Positions 12,601-24,485 of a DNA stretch of 50,634 nt are shown in pieces. The notes beneath the pieces are model-generated. The model ran no database searches, was not told the DNA's origin, and was given only the letters and a program-made list of their open reading frames with translations. Position 1 is the stretch's first letter, and each line of letters begins with the position of its first letter. The stretch lies in NCBI RefSeq assembly GCF_000003815.2, contig NC_049985.1:9078251-9128884 (forward strand). The letters run 5' to 3'. Source of the stretch: Branchiostoma floridae (Eukaryota; Chordata; Leptocardii; Amphioxiformes; Branchiostomatidae). The position numbers and the translations under genes are program-made.

Positions 12601-13826
12601 AAGGCTCTCTTGGGCCGTGTCTGAAGGCCATTTGGACCATGCACCAGTCAGGTGTACAGTTAAGTACGACACAGGTCGGGAAACGATACGTCCGGGAAAG
12701 TCTTTAAGTTCACAAACCAATACCATGGCCAGTCCTTAGGCTGCGCAAGACTGCGCGGTAAGTAGGGAAGACCTGTTGCGGCACCAAGTTTCAATTAAAG
12801 AGCTACCGTCGCCAGAACTGGACTGAAGCATCTGGCTCTATTTCAAGTAGTCTGGCTCTATTTCAACGTCCTAACTACTACCTGTCTCTCCAATTTCTAC
12901 ACACAATGGCAAAGAAAAGCAGAGTAATTATCCCTATTAGCGCGTCAAACTGTCAATATAGGAAAAACATCCTGTCATTAAGTAAGGAGTTTTACGCACG
13001 CGTCGGGAATGCTAGTAGTCTGGCAACAGCCGCCTGGAGCCAAGTGAAGGTCGAATGGGGAAATCATTACCACGAATTACATGATACCTCCCTGTGGCAG
13101 AGACTATCCAAGAGAGAACACACTACGTTTCCTGTCTCTGGGCTATGGGAGGCTGCCAATGTTAAACCGTCAGGGTCAGGCACCAGTTTGTTCAAACATT
13201 ACGGCGGTATCCTATAAACAATCTGACGTGTAGAACAAACGGTACTTCCTTGCTGTCACGTGTGGGACCTCTGTGCTTTCTATCACGGAATCATAGATCA
13301 GGATTCGGTTACAGTAGTCTAGAAAAGGGGCCCCAGCACGGTGCCCCAAAAGGCGGACTGTTACACCCGTCGGCTACAGGCGTCGACCTCAATTGATACT
13401 TCTATTCTAGACTTGGCCAGATAAAAATTTGTTAGTACTACTACAATCTTTAAAACTTAACGTTGCAAAGTAAACCCTTAGCACACGCGTGATTGCAGTA
13501 CAATTTGTGAAGACTATACGGGACCATTGCGTCATGTACGGTGAAATAATACAAGCACATAAATCATACAGGTTACATAGCTGTTGCCGTTCTTGGTAAA
13601 GGCATTGCCAACTTTTTCATTGTTAGTATAAAAAAGATTGGCACTTCTAGTTGTCTTAAGTAATCCAAGGAGACACAAAGCCTCTTTAAGGATTATTGGA
13701 TCGTGGAGGCTAGAGCAGGTGATGGGAAAGCAAACACTCAGACAGTCCCCTTACCGTGTCGAAGTGTGAGTAGCCGAAGGGCTTTCCTAGCAGCGACACC
13801 AAGACGAACAATGAGTACACCGACAT
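3684..13826 (-). CDS. VEGF-C/D-type growth factor, 5' coding exons only (partial)
   Basis: Secreted PDGF/VEGF-family ligands signal through receptor tyrosine kinases. Exon 1 (13826-13755, 24 codons) encodes the signal-peptide-like MSVYSLFVLVSLLGKPFGYS plus four residues and ends at a consensus donor (ACG|GTAAGG, phase 0). Exon 2 (3897-3684) has a CCCGCAG acceptor, opens in phase 0 and closes in phase 1 at A|GTGAGT. It encodes a 71-residue segment with LDRHLAGVGSTEDLIRLYYP, QQW, a Cys, an MRGGG turn, and SAAAATMDLMDIVN. This matches in order the part of VEGF-C just before the cystine knot (a 'LEEQL..V.SVDEL...LYPEYW...C.LRKGG...AAA...EIL' pattern), and the exon ends at the same place. The knot exons are not visible and should lie left of the window. 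Joining exon 1 to exon 2 across a 9.9 kb intron is inferred from phase, strand and signal peptide; a skipped intermediate exon is possible. Confidence 0.75.
6493..6661. mobile_element. Foldback MITE with long near-palindromic arms
   Basis: The sequence reads almost identically on both strands. The left arm starts TACTCTCCAACCAGAGGTTC followed by AGCTCCGGCTGTTTTA and GGGCTTTCTAT, with GTACCGTT nearer the centre. The right arm is its reverse complement, ending CTTGGAGAGTA. If the outer TA at each end (6493-6494 and 6660-6661) is the target duplication, this fits a Tc1/mariner-type non-autonomous element. No protein is encoded; the 122-codon minus-strand frame that crosses it is an artefact. Confidence 0.85.
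9639..9872 (+). mobile_element. PIF/Harbinger-like MITE, copy 2
   Basis: This 234-bp element has the same orientation and interior as the copy at 1522-1760 (GAAAGATACTCAACGAATTT, then TTTTGTGTATTTTGTTGTC). It is flanked by an exact TAA duplication (9636-9638 and 9873-9875). Its termini have diverged: AGGTGGCATATAACTGCAC on the left, AAAGTGCACCT on the right. It ends only 28 bp before the large inverted repeat that contains the assembly gap. Confidence 0.85.
9901..10162. repeat. Large inverted repeat with the assembly gap at its centre
   Basis: The left arm (9901-9967) starts GTCTATGATTGTGTAATAAT, runs through TTATTCATTCAAGTG and reaches ACTTGCTC at the gap. The reverse complement of the right arm (10068-10162) starts GTCTATGATTGTGTAAGAAT and aligns along the same length to GCCTGCTC, then continues further. 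So at least 67 bp of each arm pair. The element is probably a foldback transposon. No target duplication could be assigned. Confidence 0.85.
9968..10067. other. Assembly gap, 100 N
   Basis: Exactly 100 undetermined bases, a conventional placeholder length, so the true size is unknown. Open frames reported across the gap are meaningless. Confidence 0.99.
12119..12321. mobile_element. MITE family with GTCACATTTCCAAACC-type ends, copy 1
   Basis: The left end reads GGGGTCACATTTCCAAACCG then AGGCCCGGCCGGG; the right end reads GACCGGGCCCCGGTTTGG then AAATGACC, its imperfect reverse complement. The AT-rich interior (AAAGAAACGAAAAATTAA) recurs in the element at 24486-24685. The outer TTA/TAA is palindromic, so the exact boundary and target duplication are uncertain. 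No coding capacity. Confidence 0.75.
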
Positions 13827-14240
13827 CGCAGAGTCTGCCAGTTGAACCTGGTTCAGTTTGCCATAAAAACAGGCCATACACAAAAATGTTGTGCCGTTCG
13901 AAGACGCGGCTGGCTCCGGGGTTGTTGTTTCTCGTCCCCGTGGCGGCCAAGTCTTGGCTGGCGGCCGAGGAAGTCACGTCTCACAGGCTGTGAAAGACCC
14001 AGGCAAAAGTCTAACGTTTCTGTCCGCTGCCAGTGCCGGTGCAAGACGGGGAACTTCTAGCGCGTCTGAGAACAAACCGCGACCGTATCTCAAGCAAAAC
14101 CGGGAATCAATCCTGGGACAAGTCCACCGCCGATAGAAACTCGCGCTGCTGGCAATTCTGTCAGCACGACGACAGGAGATAGAACCCAGAAATCCCGCCA
14201 ACACCGCGTCAGACGTTTCAACATTCTCCACTGCGTGAGC
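13827..14240 (-). promoter_or_regulatory. CpG-rich leader/promoter region of the VEGF-like gene
   Basis: Upstream of the proposed start codon (ATG at 13826-13824, good context with G at -3), about 400 bp are clearly richer in G+C and CpG than the surroundings. Long open frames exist on both strands here simply because stops are rare in such sequence. I interpret it as 5' untranslated leader and promoter. A TATATAA-like box on the minus strand near 14590 could serve a longer leader. The transcription start was not identified. Confidence 0.4.
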
Positions 14241-16860
14241 CTTGTGCAGACGATAGTATGGAATACGCTGGGATTACGGGGTCAGAGTTCAGAAGCCCGT
14301 GAACTCCTCCACTTCTGCCAAGTGAGCTTGATGGATGGTGATGGCGCACACTACGTAACTCACACGGAAATCCTGGCGTGCCTCAATAAAGACGATAGTC
14401 AAGGGTCCCTGCAAGCATGTACCCCCTACAGCACCCTTCCAGTACTGGGAATGGCAGGAACGCAGCCAAACGCTGTAGCAATAAAAGCCGGGGGAGCTCT
14501 CGTCGGTTACTTATCAATGCCTTCCTTCGTCGTTGATAACACAGCTGTGTTGGCACGCTATTGAGGAAGATAAGAGGACACAAAGAGTTATATAGTGAGA
14601 TGAAATTCTTTCCAAACATTAGATAAGTCGGATGTTGCAGCATACCTTTTCAGTGAGGCTCTTGCTACCATTTTTATACTTCTGCAGGGCAAGCTGTTCT
14701 AAATCTTGTTGCGCGGAAACAATCCGGTCAGCTAAAATCACGTTTCATCGTGTGGCAAATAAACAGCAAATCTCTTGTCTATTTAGCTTCAACAGAGACA
14801 AGTGGTTTAAGTGGTTGTGTGTCCACACAGCGAGAGACGTTCCTTAGAGAAAGTCGACCAAAGTACACACTTGCAAGGTTGCAGGCCAGGGGTAGCCACC
14901 TGCCGCTAAAGCAAACAAGGTGTTGGGTTTTGTTCTCATTTCAATTAAGCAAGCCGTGCGTTCCTCAGCACGTGGTTCGCTAACGTAGAAAGAAAAATTC
15001 AGCTGAACTCCATTGTTAAATGTTAACGTTACTAATATTTTTATACTTTTCAAGAAAAATGAACGTTACCTTCACCACTAAGGGTATAGATAGAGGTCTA
15101 CAGACATGTACAGAAGCTGTCTGAAAGTTGACAAACGAATATGAAGTTTGAACGGCATACTGTATTAACGCTACTGTTGTTAACACCGCACTTTCTCTGT
15201 GCATCTTCGGATATCTCTCAGTAAAGTAGATAGAAATAAGAACGTTACAATTGATTTCATAATTCAACATGCACATGTTACAAGGGGCATCGTCTCATCA
15301 ATGGTGCTATATTACAGAGGCTAAAGGGGGAGGGGTCTTTCCGTCTAGTTGACCAAAAAGATGTTGACCTTCCAAGGGCACGACGATAATCCTGCCAAGG
15401 TGATCCACCACTGCAGGTGCACCTTACATTGTGATAAATCACAGTTCTGTCCTTCGTGACTGCGTTGGTCTTATCTTATCTTGTCCTTAAGACCTGTTAT
15501 TCAATGACTACTGGAGGTTACGTTGGCTGGATCTTTCTCCTTTACTCAATGTTTGAAAATGAAGGACTTTCCTATACGGAAAATAGTACAAGTGTAATTT
15601 ACGGCCTGTAAGTAACGATGGGTACTTTTGACTTTGTACGCTTTTCAGCTGAAACATGTAACCATCCTAAATCCTCCCAGAACTCTAGATGTTGAGATGT
15701 TCCAGTCATCCCGAGGTGATCTGGCAGATGTCACCTGACGGTCGTTGTAACCCATGAGTTACCCTCTTTTCCTTCCCTGTCTGTACTGTGGAGACTCATC
15801 ACTTGGAAAGGATGTAACCAACTTCTCATCATCTTTTCGCCTCCATGGTTGGAAAGACAATCGTCGCCTGCCATTTGAAATACCTACTTTTTGATGGAAA
15901 AAAATGACAAGCTGACAGCAAACAACAATATTCCTTTTAGTGGCATTTTTTTCATTTCACCCAGAAGGTTATGGTAACTCCTTGATTTCATGTATTCTTC
16001 CTGGACAGGACGCGTAATTCAGATGACGAATACTATCCACGACAGCCTTGTTAAAAACACAGACTTCAATGATTCGATCCATTCCGGGTTTGACCCGCTA
16101 CCTTCTCTGTGAAATGATCCAATTGACCGGTGGCACGGTATAATGATTCCGCCCCTGACCCTGTCTACACGAGTCTCCCGGAGTCCGGACTAATACCTTA
16201 CACAGCTTCCCCTCTCACTGCTCCACTGGAAGTGTGAAATGTAGGGGAAATCTCCGCATGGGGTTATTGGAAGTGATACTGTAGACAGTCATGGACTATT
16301 TATCATACAGACATTACAGTACTGGATACCTACATTAGAAAAACAAGAAAGGAACAATAAGACGATAATGTAACATACATTGTTGTTTATTTGGCTCTTG
16401 TTCAGTACTTCATGTACAGCTACTTTGCTCAGTCGCCTAAAGATGGACATATGCTTGTCGACATTACTGGGGCACACAATATGTTGAAAACACCTGTTTG
16501 TCCACTCAGGTCAGCCCAGCAAGTTACTCCATCTGACACATACACGTGTGCCTCTAGGAATATCACTGTGAGTAGACTCTGAGGAGAGGACGAGGAGAGT
16601 CTGTGTACACACAGGCACAAACTTAACCGGGGTGATTTTGAACTTTTGAACTGTCACAGCGGGTCAAGTTGTAGCCGGAAGATCCAGCTCGTGATAGCAG
16701 TGAACTAGTGACCGAGTCGTCCAGATACTGAGATAGGGCCTGGGACTGATGAGGTCGTGGTACGGCTTGCGCCCCGACTACAACTCAACGCGGCACCTTA
16801 TAAGCTATGTCAGGATAGGGACAGATTTTTAGGTTGTTGTCACTTCATAAGTTAGAAGGC

Positions 16861-16938
16861 GTGTCACAAAGACAGGACTAAATAAAGTGTCGCAAAGACA
16901 GCCCAAATAAAGTGTCACCAAGACAGGACTCAAATAAA
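16861..16938. repeat. Short tandem repeat, three 25-27 bp units
   Basis: Three imperfect units follow each other: GTGTCACAAAGACAGGACTA plus AATAAA, GTGTCGCAAAGACAGCCCAA plus ATAAA, and GTGTCACCAAGACAGGACTC plus AAATAAA. Copies differ by a few substitutions and single-base length changes. No coding or regulatory role is evident. Confidence 0.9.
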
Positions 16939-19900
16939 GACAAATGTATGAATTCCAAACATAATTGGGACTTCCTTCTAATAGTTATACTACTACATAC
17001 TCCCAAACACGTACTCCTACAATGTGAATATTGTGAAGTATGCAACAATATTTATGACTTTGATCTAAAATTACCAAACGACCACATTGACGAAACATCT
17101 CGTGCATATTTTGCCTTTACTGTTTTTTTTTTCATAGTGGGACGAAGTGCACAATAATTCTGTACATTCGTCTGATGTTAAAATGGTATGTCTTTTCAAT
17201 TCCAATCCATACAACAAGAAAATGTTTAAAAGTTATAGCAAACAACACGCTTCACAGTGAAATACATAGCTAGAGTGATCTCCTACGTACTTTAGAAGGT
17301 TTGGTGACCTTTCTTCCAGAGGTCATTCCCGCTGAGACAGACGAAAAGAGAGGCCGCGCATGTCAGCGTCCGTGCCATCATTTGTGATGCTCAATCTTTT
17401 CTGTAAATCTTCTGGACACCCTGACAGACAGGTCCTTAACTTTTCAGCCCTCGGGTAGGCGGGTTGACTTTTGGTAGAAAACGAACGCATCAGAACGCTG
17501 CTAACGAGGCCTGGTTGTCCAGCAGGCGTGCATCAGAGTCCAGTAGAGCCGACAGGTTTGTGTGCGGTGACGAATGTGTGAGCTCCACAGACTGAACGGC
17601 GATGGCGGCGGGAGGTACACAGGCCTTCACGGGCACTCGTGTGGCAAGGACCTTTCACATCATCGACTTCGTACACAATGTACAAGTATATTACAGAGTA
17701 CAAGTACATAGTGACTCGTATCATGTAACGTCTTAAGGTTGGTGTACGCATAGATTAAGAACCACTTAAACCCAAAGAGGATATCCTACATGTGATTTAC
17801 ATCAATTCACTATTGTCAAAAAACTTACTATGACCTTGCTTGCATAACGGCGCACCATAGAATATTTGTGTTGCGCTGATGCATATCGCCTAAGCTTTGG
17901 AAGACAGTATTTCAATTCATAGTATTCCGAGAAATTGAAAAGTTTGGTGGGTAAAGACGAAAGAGGCGAAAGTAAGCCTTGCCAAAGACGAATGTCAGTG
18001 TTTCCGTAAACAATTCTTCTTCTAGTGTTCTAGAGAAACATCACTAGTGGTGTTTTTGGTACTGCTGTATATTTACACGTGACATACAAGAATGTTTCTC
18101 GGCATAACGGTGAATTCTGGACGCGGTGTCAGCCGTGTCAGCCCCAGCCTCTGTGTGGCCTTTACTGTGACCGGTAGCCTCGACCTGATGACCTCACCGC
18201 TTCGCACCGCTTCATTTTATTTGTTTATGGAAGGGGCGCTGATTGCGGCAGTGGTGAGAGAAATGTGTCTACAACTTCTTAAGGATACACAAATATTCCA
18301 TCCCCGCTGATCTCCAAAGGCGTTTTTCTGGGCGGTGATATATGATGGGCAAAGAGGGCATGTAGATTTACTTTATAACGTTACCATGTAAGAGGGCAAC
18401 ACTATTCGTGGGAATACCCGCAGTTTGCCATATGAAGCCCGCAGCTAGTTTGCTATAAATCACATGGCTTCTGAAGTGGTTGCATCTATTGGATTTTTGC
18501 CGAGCTTGTGAACTAAGCGTTACACAAGCAAGATACATCATTGCAGTAAATTGTTTCCATACCCCATGCTGCAGATAGCTGCAATGTTATGCCGTTAGAA
18601 CATTATTGGGAGCCAATAATTTTTAGAAGATGGGAAATAAAAGATATCAAGATTACATACATGTAAGTTGCATTCAGAATGATGTTGATAAATGCAATTC
18701 CTGATTCCAAAACACCCCCTTTTCTACTTTTTCAATGGATTCGCCCTAAGGCGTTGCACCTGTCGTCTGGCGAGACGGCAGCCAAACGTAAAAAAGGAAA
18801 GTCACAGAGGAGTTCTCGCGTTTCGTAAACAGTCGCCAAACAGTAGGATGTGAGTAATTAAAATGCGTTTCCCTCGGGCCAAGTAGCCGGCTAATTTGTA
18901 TATCGTAATAGGCCGAAACCTAAACAGGATGCCCGCGTATCCGACGTGTGGTGAGATTATCATGGTACCTTGCATTCCGACGCGCATCGCTATCATGACC
19001 ACTACATACGGTACGGCACTCCATGGATTCTTGTACGGTGACTGTTCACCCAGTTTATACAATCTTCATGAAATCAAGAAAGGGGCCAGAGAGCTCCTAC
19101 GATGACAAGTGAATTTGGAAAGTGATATTGCTTGCAGAGGCTGATTTTAAAGATAACGTGCCACTAACCTAGTTAGCTATCCCACGATATGGGCGCATAA
19201 TTATCAAAAACAACCAAGAGAAATACAAGGCAACCGTCTCAGATGTCAAACTTCTGTCATGTTTTTATAAATTATGAGAAAGGATTAAAATTCTTGTTCT
19301 AATTGAGTTCATATTTAGACGTACAGGTAACGGCAATCTGCTTTTATTTCATTCAAGTCGGTTCTGTTAAGTTTCAACGTGACAACCTACAGAATAACAT
19401 TCCGAACCAGATTGCAACATATGTACAAACACAACATGAGTATTTCTTCAACATGTCATCTAATTTTCCACTTGTCCAGAAACAATTACCGAACCACAGG
19501 AACCAAGGGACAGAATTTAAAGTCAGATTCCTTAAAGGTGCCAGCTCTACGACAACACCGACGCTCATGAGGCGTGAACATTTCCGCACTCTGTCTGGGA
19601 ATTCCCACACGACAGCGTGTAAGTTAATTTTCCACCTTTATATAAACAGACCAACGCACGTTTTCAAGGTCTGTTGGGTAGATGTGTTACACACGCATAT
19701 TGGGTATGTAATAACTGATTTGTGAGTTTACCTCCCGGACACGCACCTGCGTTAAATCAACTATTCATTTCATGGCTGTCAAATCAGAAAATATAATGTC
19801 TTACATGTACACATTCTGCCATTTTGTAAAAGGACCTTAATGATACGGGGGACTGATCCTCACAGTCACTGAGTCGTCATATGGTGTTTTCTCTGAAACG

Positions 19901-20673
19901 TTATAGTTTTGGTTGAAGTTACTGGGTGCCTATGATATACGATATGCTCTTACTATATTTTTCTGCAAATCTATTGCAATAAACAACCGTACCAGGGGAC
20001 AAGGCCGGTTGCCTGTTATCTTGTTTTTAATGGAAGGAAATGAAAGTAAAGCTTTTGTAGCGGTTTTTATTTCTTCTGGCTAGTTTGTGGTCATGTCTGT
20101 TATCCTCACTGCAATAGATAAGAAACGAAGAGGCAGTATTAAACTGATTTAACAGTTCTTATCTTATTACTTCAATTCAGTGTTCCTTTAAATCATCGAT
20201 TACAGCCTTTGGAATTTCAGGATTTTTAATTTCTTTTTGTATGGTCTCACTTTCTCACTTTTCAAGCTTAAGTGCAATTGCCAAGTCCAACTATACCGCC
20301 CTCGTTCATCGTCATGGTTGAAAAGCGAAGTGTAATCGAAGGACATTTCAATCATTATAAGGACTATCCCTTTCGATTCTGTTCCATTAAAAATGCCTCT
20401 TCCAGTCCACAAATTTGAGAGCCAGCCAAGACGACGCCAACTTGTTCAGACATGTTCCTCAGGAGGCAGGGAGCAGCAGTGCCCGTTTAAGGAGCGGAAA
20501 TGTCCCGAGGAAACCGGGATGGAGTTACGCGTGCCGACTATCTCCAAACCAAGGTCACCAAGGTCATCGGAAATCATAGATTTTGAAGTAAATAGTTTTC
20601 CTGTAGGAAACACATTGTGGCCTTGTAGGAATTAGTTATAAGTGTTCAATTAGAGCATGTCATACAATAGAAT

Positions 20674-21288
20674 GTGGACATGAAGTTGGTGATTCATAAT
20701 AGACAGTCAACACTAGCACTGTACAAGACACAAGAAGATCACTCAGGCGAGGGTACCGATGAAGTCTGTACAGATGGTGCTACAGACGGAGACAGCACGT
20801 CAATGGGAAAAATAACCAAAATTGATCACTCCAATGGGTTTGGCTGTATGGCGCTTATTTCAGGCGTAAATAAGGTGACTTTAAATTCACCTTGTGCCCA
20901 GTTGATAATGATAAACGTATACATAGTACACTGTTGGGGTCCACTCATGAAGGACAAATATCGATTTTATTTCTGGGCTAAGATGATGTCCAGGTCAAAT
21001 TGCGATTCCTCCATATATACAGTTTTTCGGCCTTCGATTATAGAGGCCTTTAGGGCACATCTAATAGGCACAAATTATAGACCCGCAGTATGCTTGATAG
21101 GATTTCAGTCTACTCATTATTGTAGATTGTATCAGAAATGTATGACAGAATCGACTACAGTAGACAGATGTCAAAAGTGCCAAAATCGGTTAAGGTCAGA
21201 AACTCATTCCAAATATTTTAGTCCAGCCTCTAGTTTGAGTTCCAGACTATTACCACGACGTTCCGAAAAGAGGTCTTCCGTGTCGTGA
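20674..21288 (+). CDS. Unrecognised 204-codon open frame (doubtful gene)
   Basis: This is the longest uninterrupted frame in the window. It opens after a TAG at 20668 and its first ATG is at 20680 (KLVIHNRQSTLALYKTQEDH follows). The product would be basic at the C-terminus (RLLPRRSEKRSSVS) with about ten cysteines, no clear signal peptide and no convincing membrane segment. I recognise no domain. In about 50 kb searched in six frames, an open stretch of this length can occur by chance, so it may be non-coding, a decayed transposon piece, or an orphan gene. No polyadenylation signal or splice context supports it. Confidence 0.15.
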   Translation: MDMKLVIHNRQSTLALYKTQEDHSGEGTDEVCTDGATDGDSTSMGKITKIDHSNGFGCMALISGVNKVTLNSPCAQLIMINVYIVHCWGPLMKDKYRFYFWAKMMSRSNCDSSIYTVFRPSIIEAFRAHLIGTNYRPAVCLIGFQSTHYCRLYQKCMTESTTVDRCQKCQNRLRSETHSKYFSPASSLSSRLLPRRSEKRSSVS

Positions 21289-22989
21289 CGTCATCATTAC
21301 GTCGACTTTCTGTTTTTAAACAGCCAAAGTGTTTCATTCAGTCACGATGTGACATCTGTTATGTATGATTAGGTCCTGACATTTCCAATCACCTCCGCCA
21401 TTCGTTTTAAGTGTTCCCGATGTCGTGACGTCACGTGTAGGCTTCTCTTTGAGAATTGAGCTCTGTGGACTTGTCTGCAAGTAACATCAACGCGCCGCAT
21501 CTCGTGATCAAACCGCCCACACAATGTGTGGTTCTCATTTGTATAGGTTACCATAGTTTAGTAGACATTCTCACACAGAATTTCTAAGTGTTCTGTCTAT
21601 GATGCATTGACTTCGTCCGTTGTTCCTCTCTAGCTGTCTGCGTCGGCGACCTGACAAAGTCTGCCGTCGGTCCGTAGACGAGAGCAAGTCTAACTCTGAG
21701 TGAAGTCACAGAATTACGGTTTGGCACACATTATAGTCTACTCCTTTGATATAAGTGTTCTATATTTACTAGGCCTCTTCACCTTCGGGACAAAGGTACC
21801 ATTTCCCCCGAGTCTGAGCTGCCCTTCCGTCCTTTTATAAGTGAACGGCAGCGGCAGACTTCCCGCCAAATTAGGCCCGGCACAGGAGAGACAAGAGTTA
21901 AAGCAGAACCAGGTGTGCGTCTGTCAGGGCCGCAGGCTCGGCGAGTTTGCCTTGGTGTCAGGCCAGGATCAAGTCTGGGTCTGCCTCAACCTCAACAGAC
22001 ACATCATTACAACAGACGGCCGCATCCATTGCTTCTGGGCTGCGGCGGTCAGGAGTCATCTTCTGTGAGCCCTCGGCTCCAAATCTTCAAATCCACGGTG
22101 AAGAAAGAAAAAAAGAGCTGTGAAGCTGAACTCAAATCAAAACTATTTTTCCTCTTGCTTAACTCTCACCGCTAAGGCTGAGGAGTGTCCTTTTGCCATG
22201 ACATTTGTAAAAATGCAAGCATGCGTTGGAAATAGATTGCAGAAGGAAGGATCATCTCAACATATTTTCAAATTGAACGACGTGATTGCTGATTGTATAT
22301 TGATATTTTGAGAAAACGACATAAACACAAAATATTTTTGATATAGATAGTTTCTCATCGATGTGGTATGAGTCCTTCCGTCTCCGACTTGAAGTAGGCG
22401 CTGGTCTTAGCGTTCATCTTGAATTGCCCACAACATTGTCTACAGTCTCTTCGTTGTCTTTCTTTTGAGCAGAGCCGACAGACATACTTCACCTTCTGGA
22501 CCTCTTCGTGACCTTCAGTTTGGTACATTAAGATGTCTGAGATGGTTAATGACGAGGTTACTCGGCGGGGCGGCTTGCTCTCACAAGCGAAGGAAAGTCG
22601 GAGAGGCGACAACTTTTTCAAAACACCACGGCCCAGTCAGTCAAGTGCTCCGTACTTGTCACGGTCGGCATATTAGTCATATCACATATTTACAAGAACA
22701 GAGCACAATTATACTTCAAAGTCATGGACCATGTAAGGACAGACAGTCCTCGTTCCTTTTATTACAAACAGAGGCACACTAATGAGATCTTAGGTATTAA
22801 TGGATTACTCCACTGGAATCACTGAAGAGCATCTCGGCACGGTGAGGAACATCTTCACATGTTGGGGTCGTTCTCGCTACTCCAGCAAAGGTTACGTCGT
22901 CGTAGCGCGCTCACAATCGCACACAAACACATGACAAAGAATGAGAGAGATAGAGAGACGTGGAGATCACCTCCACAGAGAGACTGAGA

Positions 22990-23080
22990 TAGCCTGGATA
23001 GCAGACCCCAACCCGATCTCAAAAATATCTATCGTGTATAGATATTTTTGAGATCAGGTTGGGGTCTGCCATCCAGGCTA
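22990..23080. mobile_element. Foldback MITE, TAGCCTGGAT ends, 9-bp target duplication
   Basis: A 91-bp near-perfect palindrome: two 43-bp arms with only two mismatches around a 5-bp loop (CGTGT). Arms begin TAGCCTGGATAGCAGACCCC. It is flanked by AGACTGAGA on both sides (22981-22989 and 23081-23089), a 9-bp duplication. The surroundings are GA-rich, so this duplication alone could be fortuitous, but the element at 49350-49450 has similar ends and also a 9-bp duplication. The hairpin would be very stable as RNA. Confidence 0.9.
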
Positions 23081-23089
23081 AGACTGAGA

Positions 23090-24485
23090 GAGAGCGGCGA
23101 AGGTGGGTTCAAAGAAAGAGTACAGAGAAAGAGAGGACAGGGAGAGAACTTCAACGAGGCTGGTGGAGACAGAGAGAAACCATCAATTATTACCATGCAC
23201 AGAATGAACCAATCATCACCCTCCCTACATGCACGTTGACAACCACATCTATGCTGGAGGTCCCCGTCTAAGATGGATCCCAATCCCTTCTTCCGCCTTC
23301 TCCAGGAGCAAAGACGACAGCTTATCAATGTCAACACCCGTTTTCAGGGGTTAACTCCGCAAAGTCTTGATTATACAAACTCCCGTCAACTGACGATCAC
23401 TTGAACTGTCCGGCCTCGAGACTAATAACTAGCACAATGTACATGTATTTGACACAGAAAGCTAAACCGTTCGGTATTGCTGTTGTTGAATCATACTGTG
23501 GCAGAGGTACATGTCATGACAATCTCGCTGTATCTTCAACATTTTTGCCACCAAAGTCGGTTTGTTGTTTGAGAGTGATTCTCTTGGCTCGTGTGCGACA
23601 GATGAAGCGACAAGTGTCCCCGACAGAGAGGGTTGTTTATTGGTGTAACCTGTCTAGCGACCGTTTCTTCTGACCTCATCCCCTGCTGATTTTACCAAAT
23701 AAACACTGATCAAATCAGGTTCTCGCCGCCCGCGTCAGGTCCGATTAGCCTCGCACCACTCAGCAAAAAGCTGCTCCAATTCGAGTCAAATTAGTAACGA
23801 GGAATCATGCAAGGTGTCTGTGACATTCCTCAGAAGATCTCCCGTAATAGCGAGCCAGGCCTTGCTCTTGAGATCTCGCGTTATCGAGCCTAGTTATTGA
23901 TACAGATTTATATTTTTACAGTCAACGTAATTGGAAAACAATGTCAGATTGGATTGGCGGAAAAAAACGCAAGAGTGCACCCAAAGGCATGATTGGCAAA
24001 CCCGATAAAAATAGAAATTCTTTTCCCATCCTAATGAGTCAGGCTGGCGGAGTCAGAAGGATCTAGTAGTAAGATTGTAGCTCACGCCTTGGCAAAGTGG
24101 CCATCAGCGCTGAGTGATTCTGACACAGGACATGGCAAGACTGTGTGGAGGTGGGAAAAGCATTATGTGCTCGTTAAGATTGGAAAGTGCTGGGATTTCG
24201 TACGTAAGACGATTGGGCGTGCAACGAGTGTACCTTCAAAACCATCAACCGAGACAAGAATCGTTGTGATCACCGCCCTTTTTTAGGGCATCACCGAGTG
24301 ACCCCCCACCAAATCCGATTCTTTCCTTTTTGTGTGACATGCAAGCAAACCAGTACAACGTTTCAAAAGGGGCCATGATAAACCTGTGAAAAAGTTGAGT
24401 TAATTGACTCTAATCCACTGTATTTTACATGTAGTTTGTTTCAACCCAAAGAAGATGTGCCGTTTCTGTAGCCCCCTATGCTTCG
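23090..24485. other. Intergenic, purine-rich then ordinary sequence
   Basis: The first part (to about 23180) continues the GA-rich low-complexity tract that starts near 22940. Nothing further is recognised: open frames are short, overlap on both strands and lack splice context. Confidence 0.5.

Larger units (their letters stand above)
3898..13754 (-). other. Large first intron of the VEGF-like gene (inferred)
   Basis: The interval between the two VEGF-like exons is 9.86 kb. I see no further exon with convincing splice sites and similarity. It contains a foldback element (6493-6661), a Harbinger-like MITE (9639-9872), a large inverted repeat with the assembly gap at its centre (9901-10162), another MITE (12119-12321) and a perfect CRE palindrome at 5728-5735. 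Open frames of up to 122 codons are present but overlap on opposite strands and match nothing I recognise. Confidence 0.5.
14241..22989. other. Intergenic stretch without a recognised gene
   Basis: No exon with recognisable protein similarity was found between the VEGF-like leader and the foldback element at 22990. It holds a three-unit tandem repeat (16861-16938), one unusually long uninterrupted open frame (20674-21288, listed separately) and two perfect CRE palindromes (21286-21293 and 21426-21433) sharing the longer core TGTCGTGACGTCA. Base composition is AT-rich and ordinary for this window. Confidence 0.5.

Noticed and set aside
13974-14564. Several 80-110 codon frames on both strands around 14 kb.
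   Set aside because: The segment is GC- and CpG-rich, so stops are rare in all frames. It is better explained as the leader/promoter of the VEGF-like gene.
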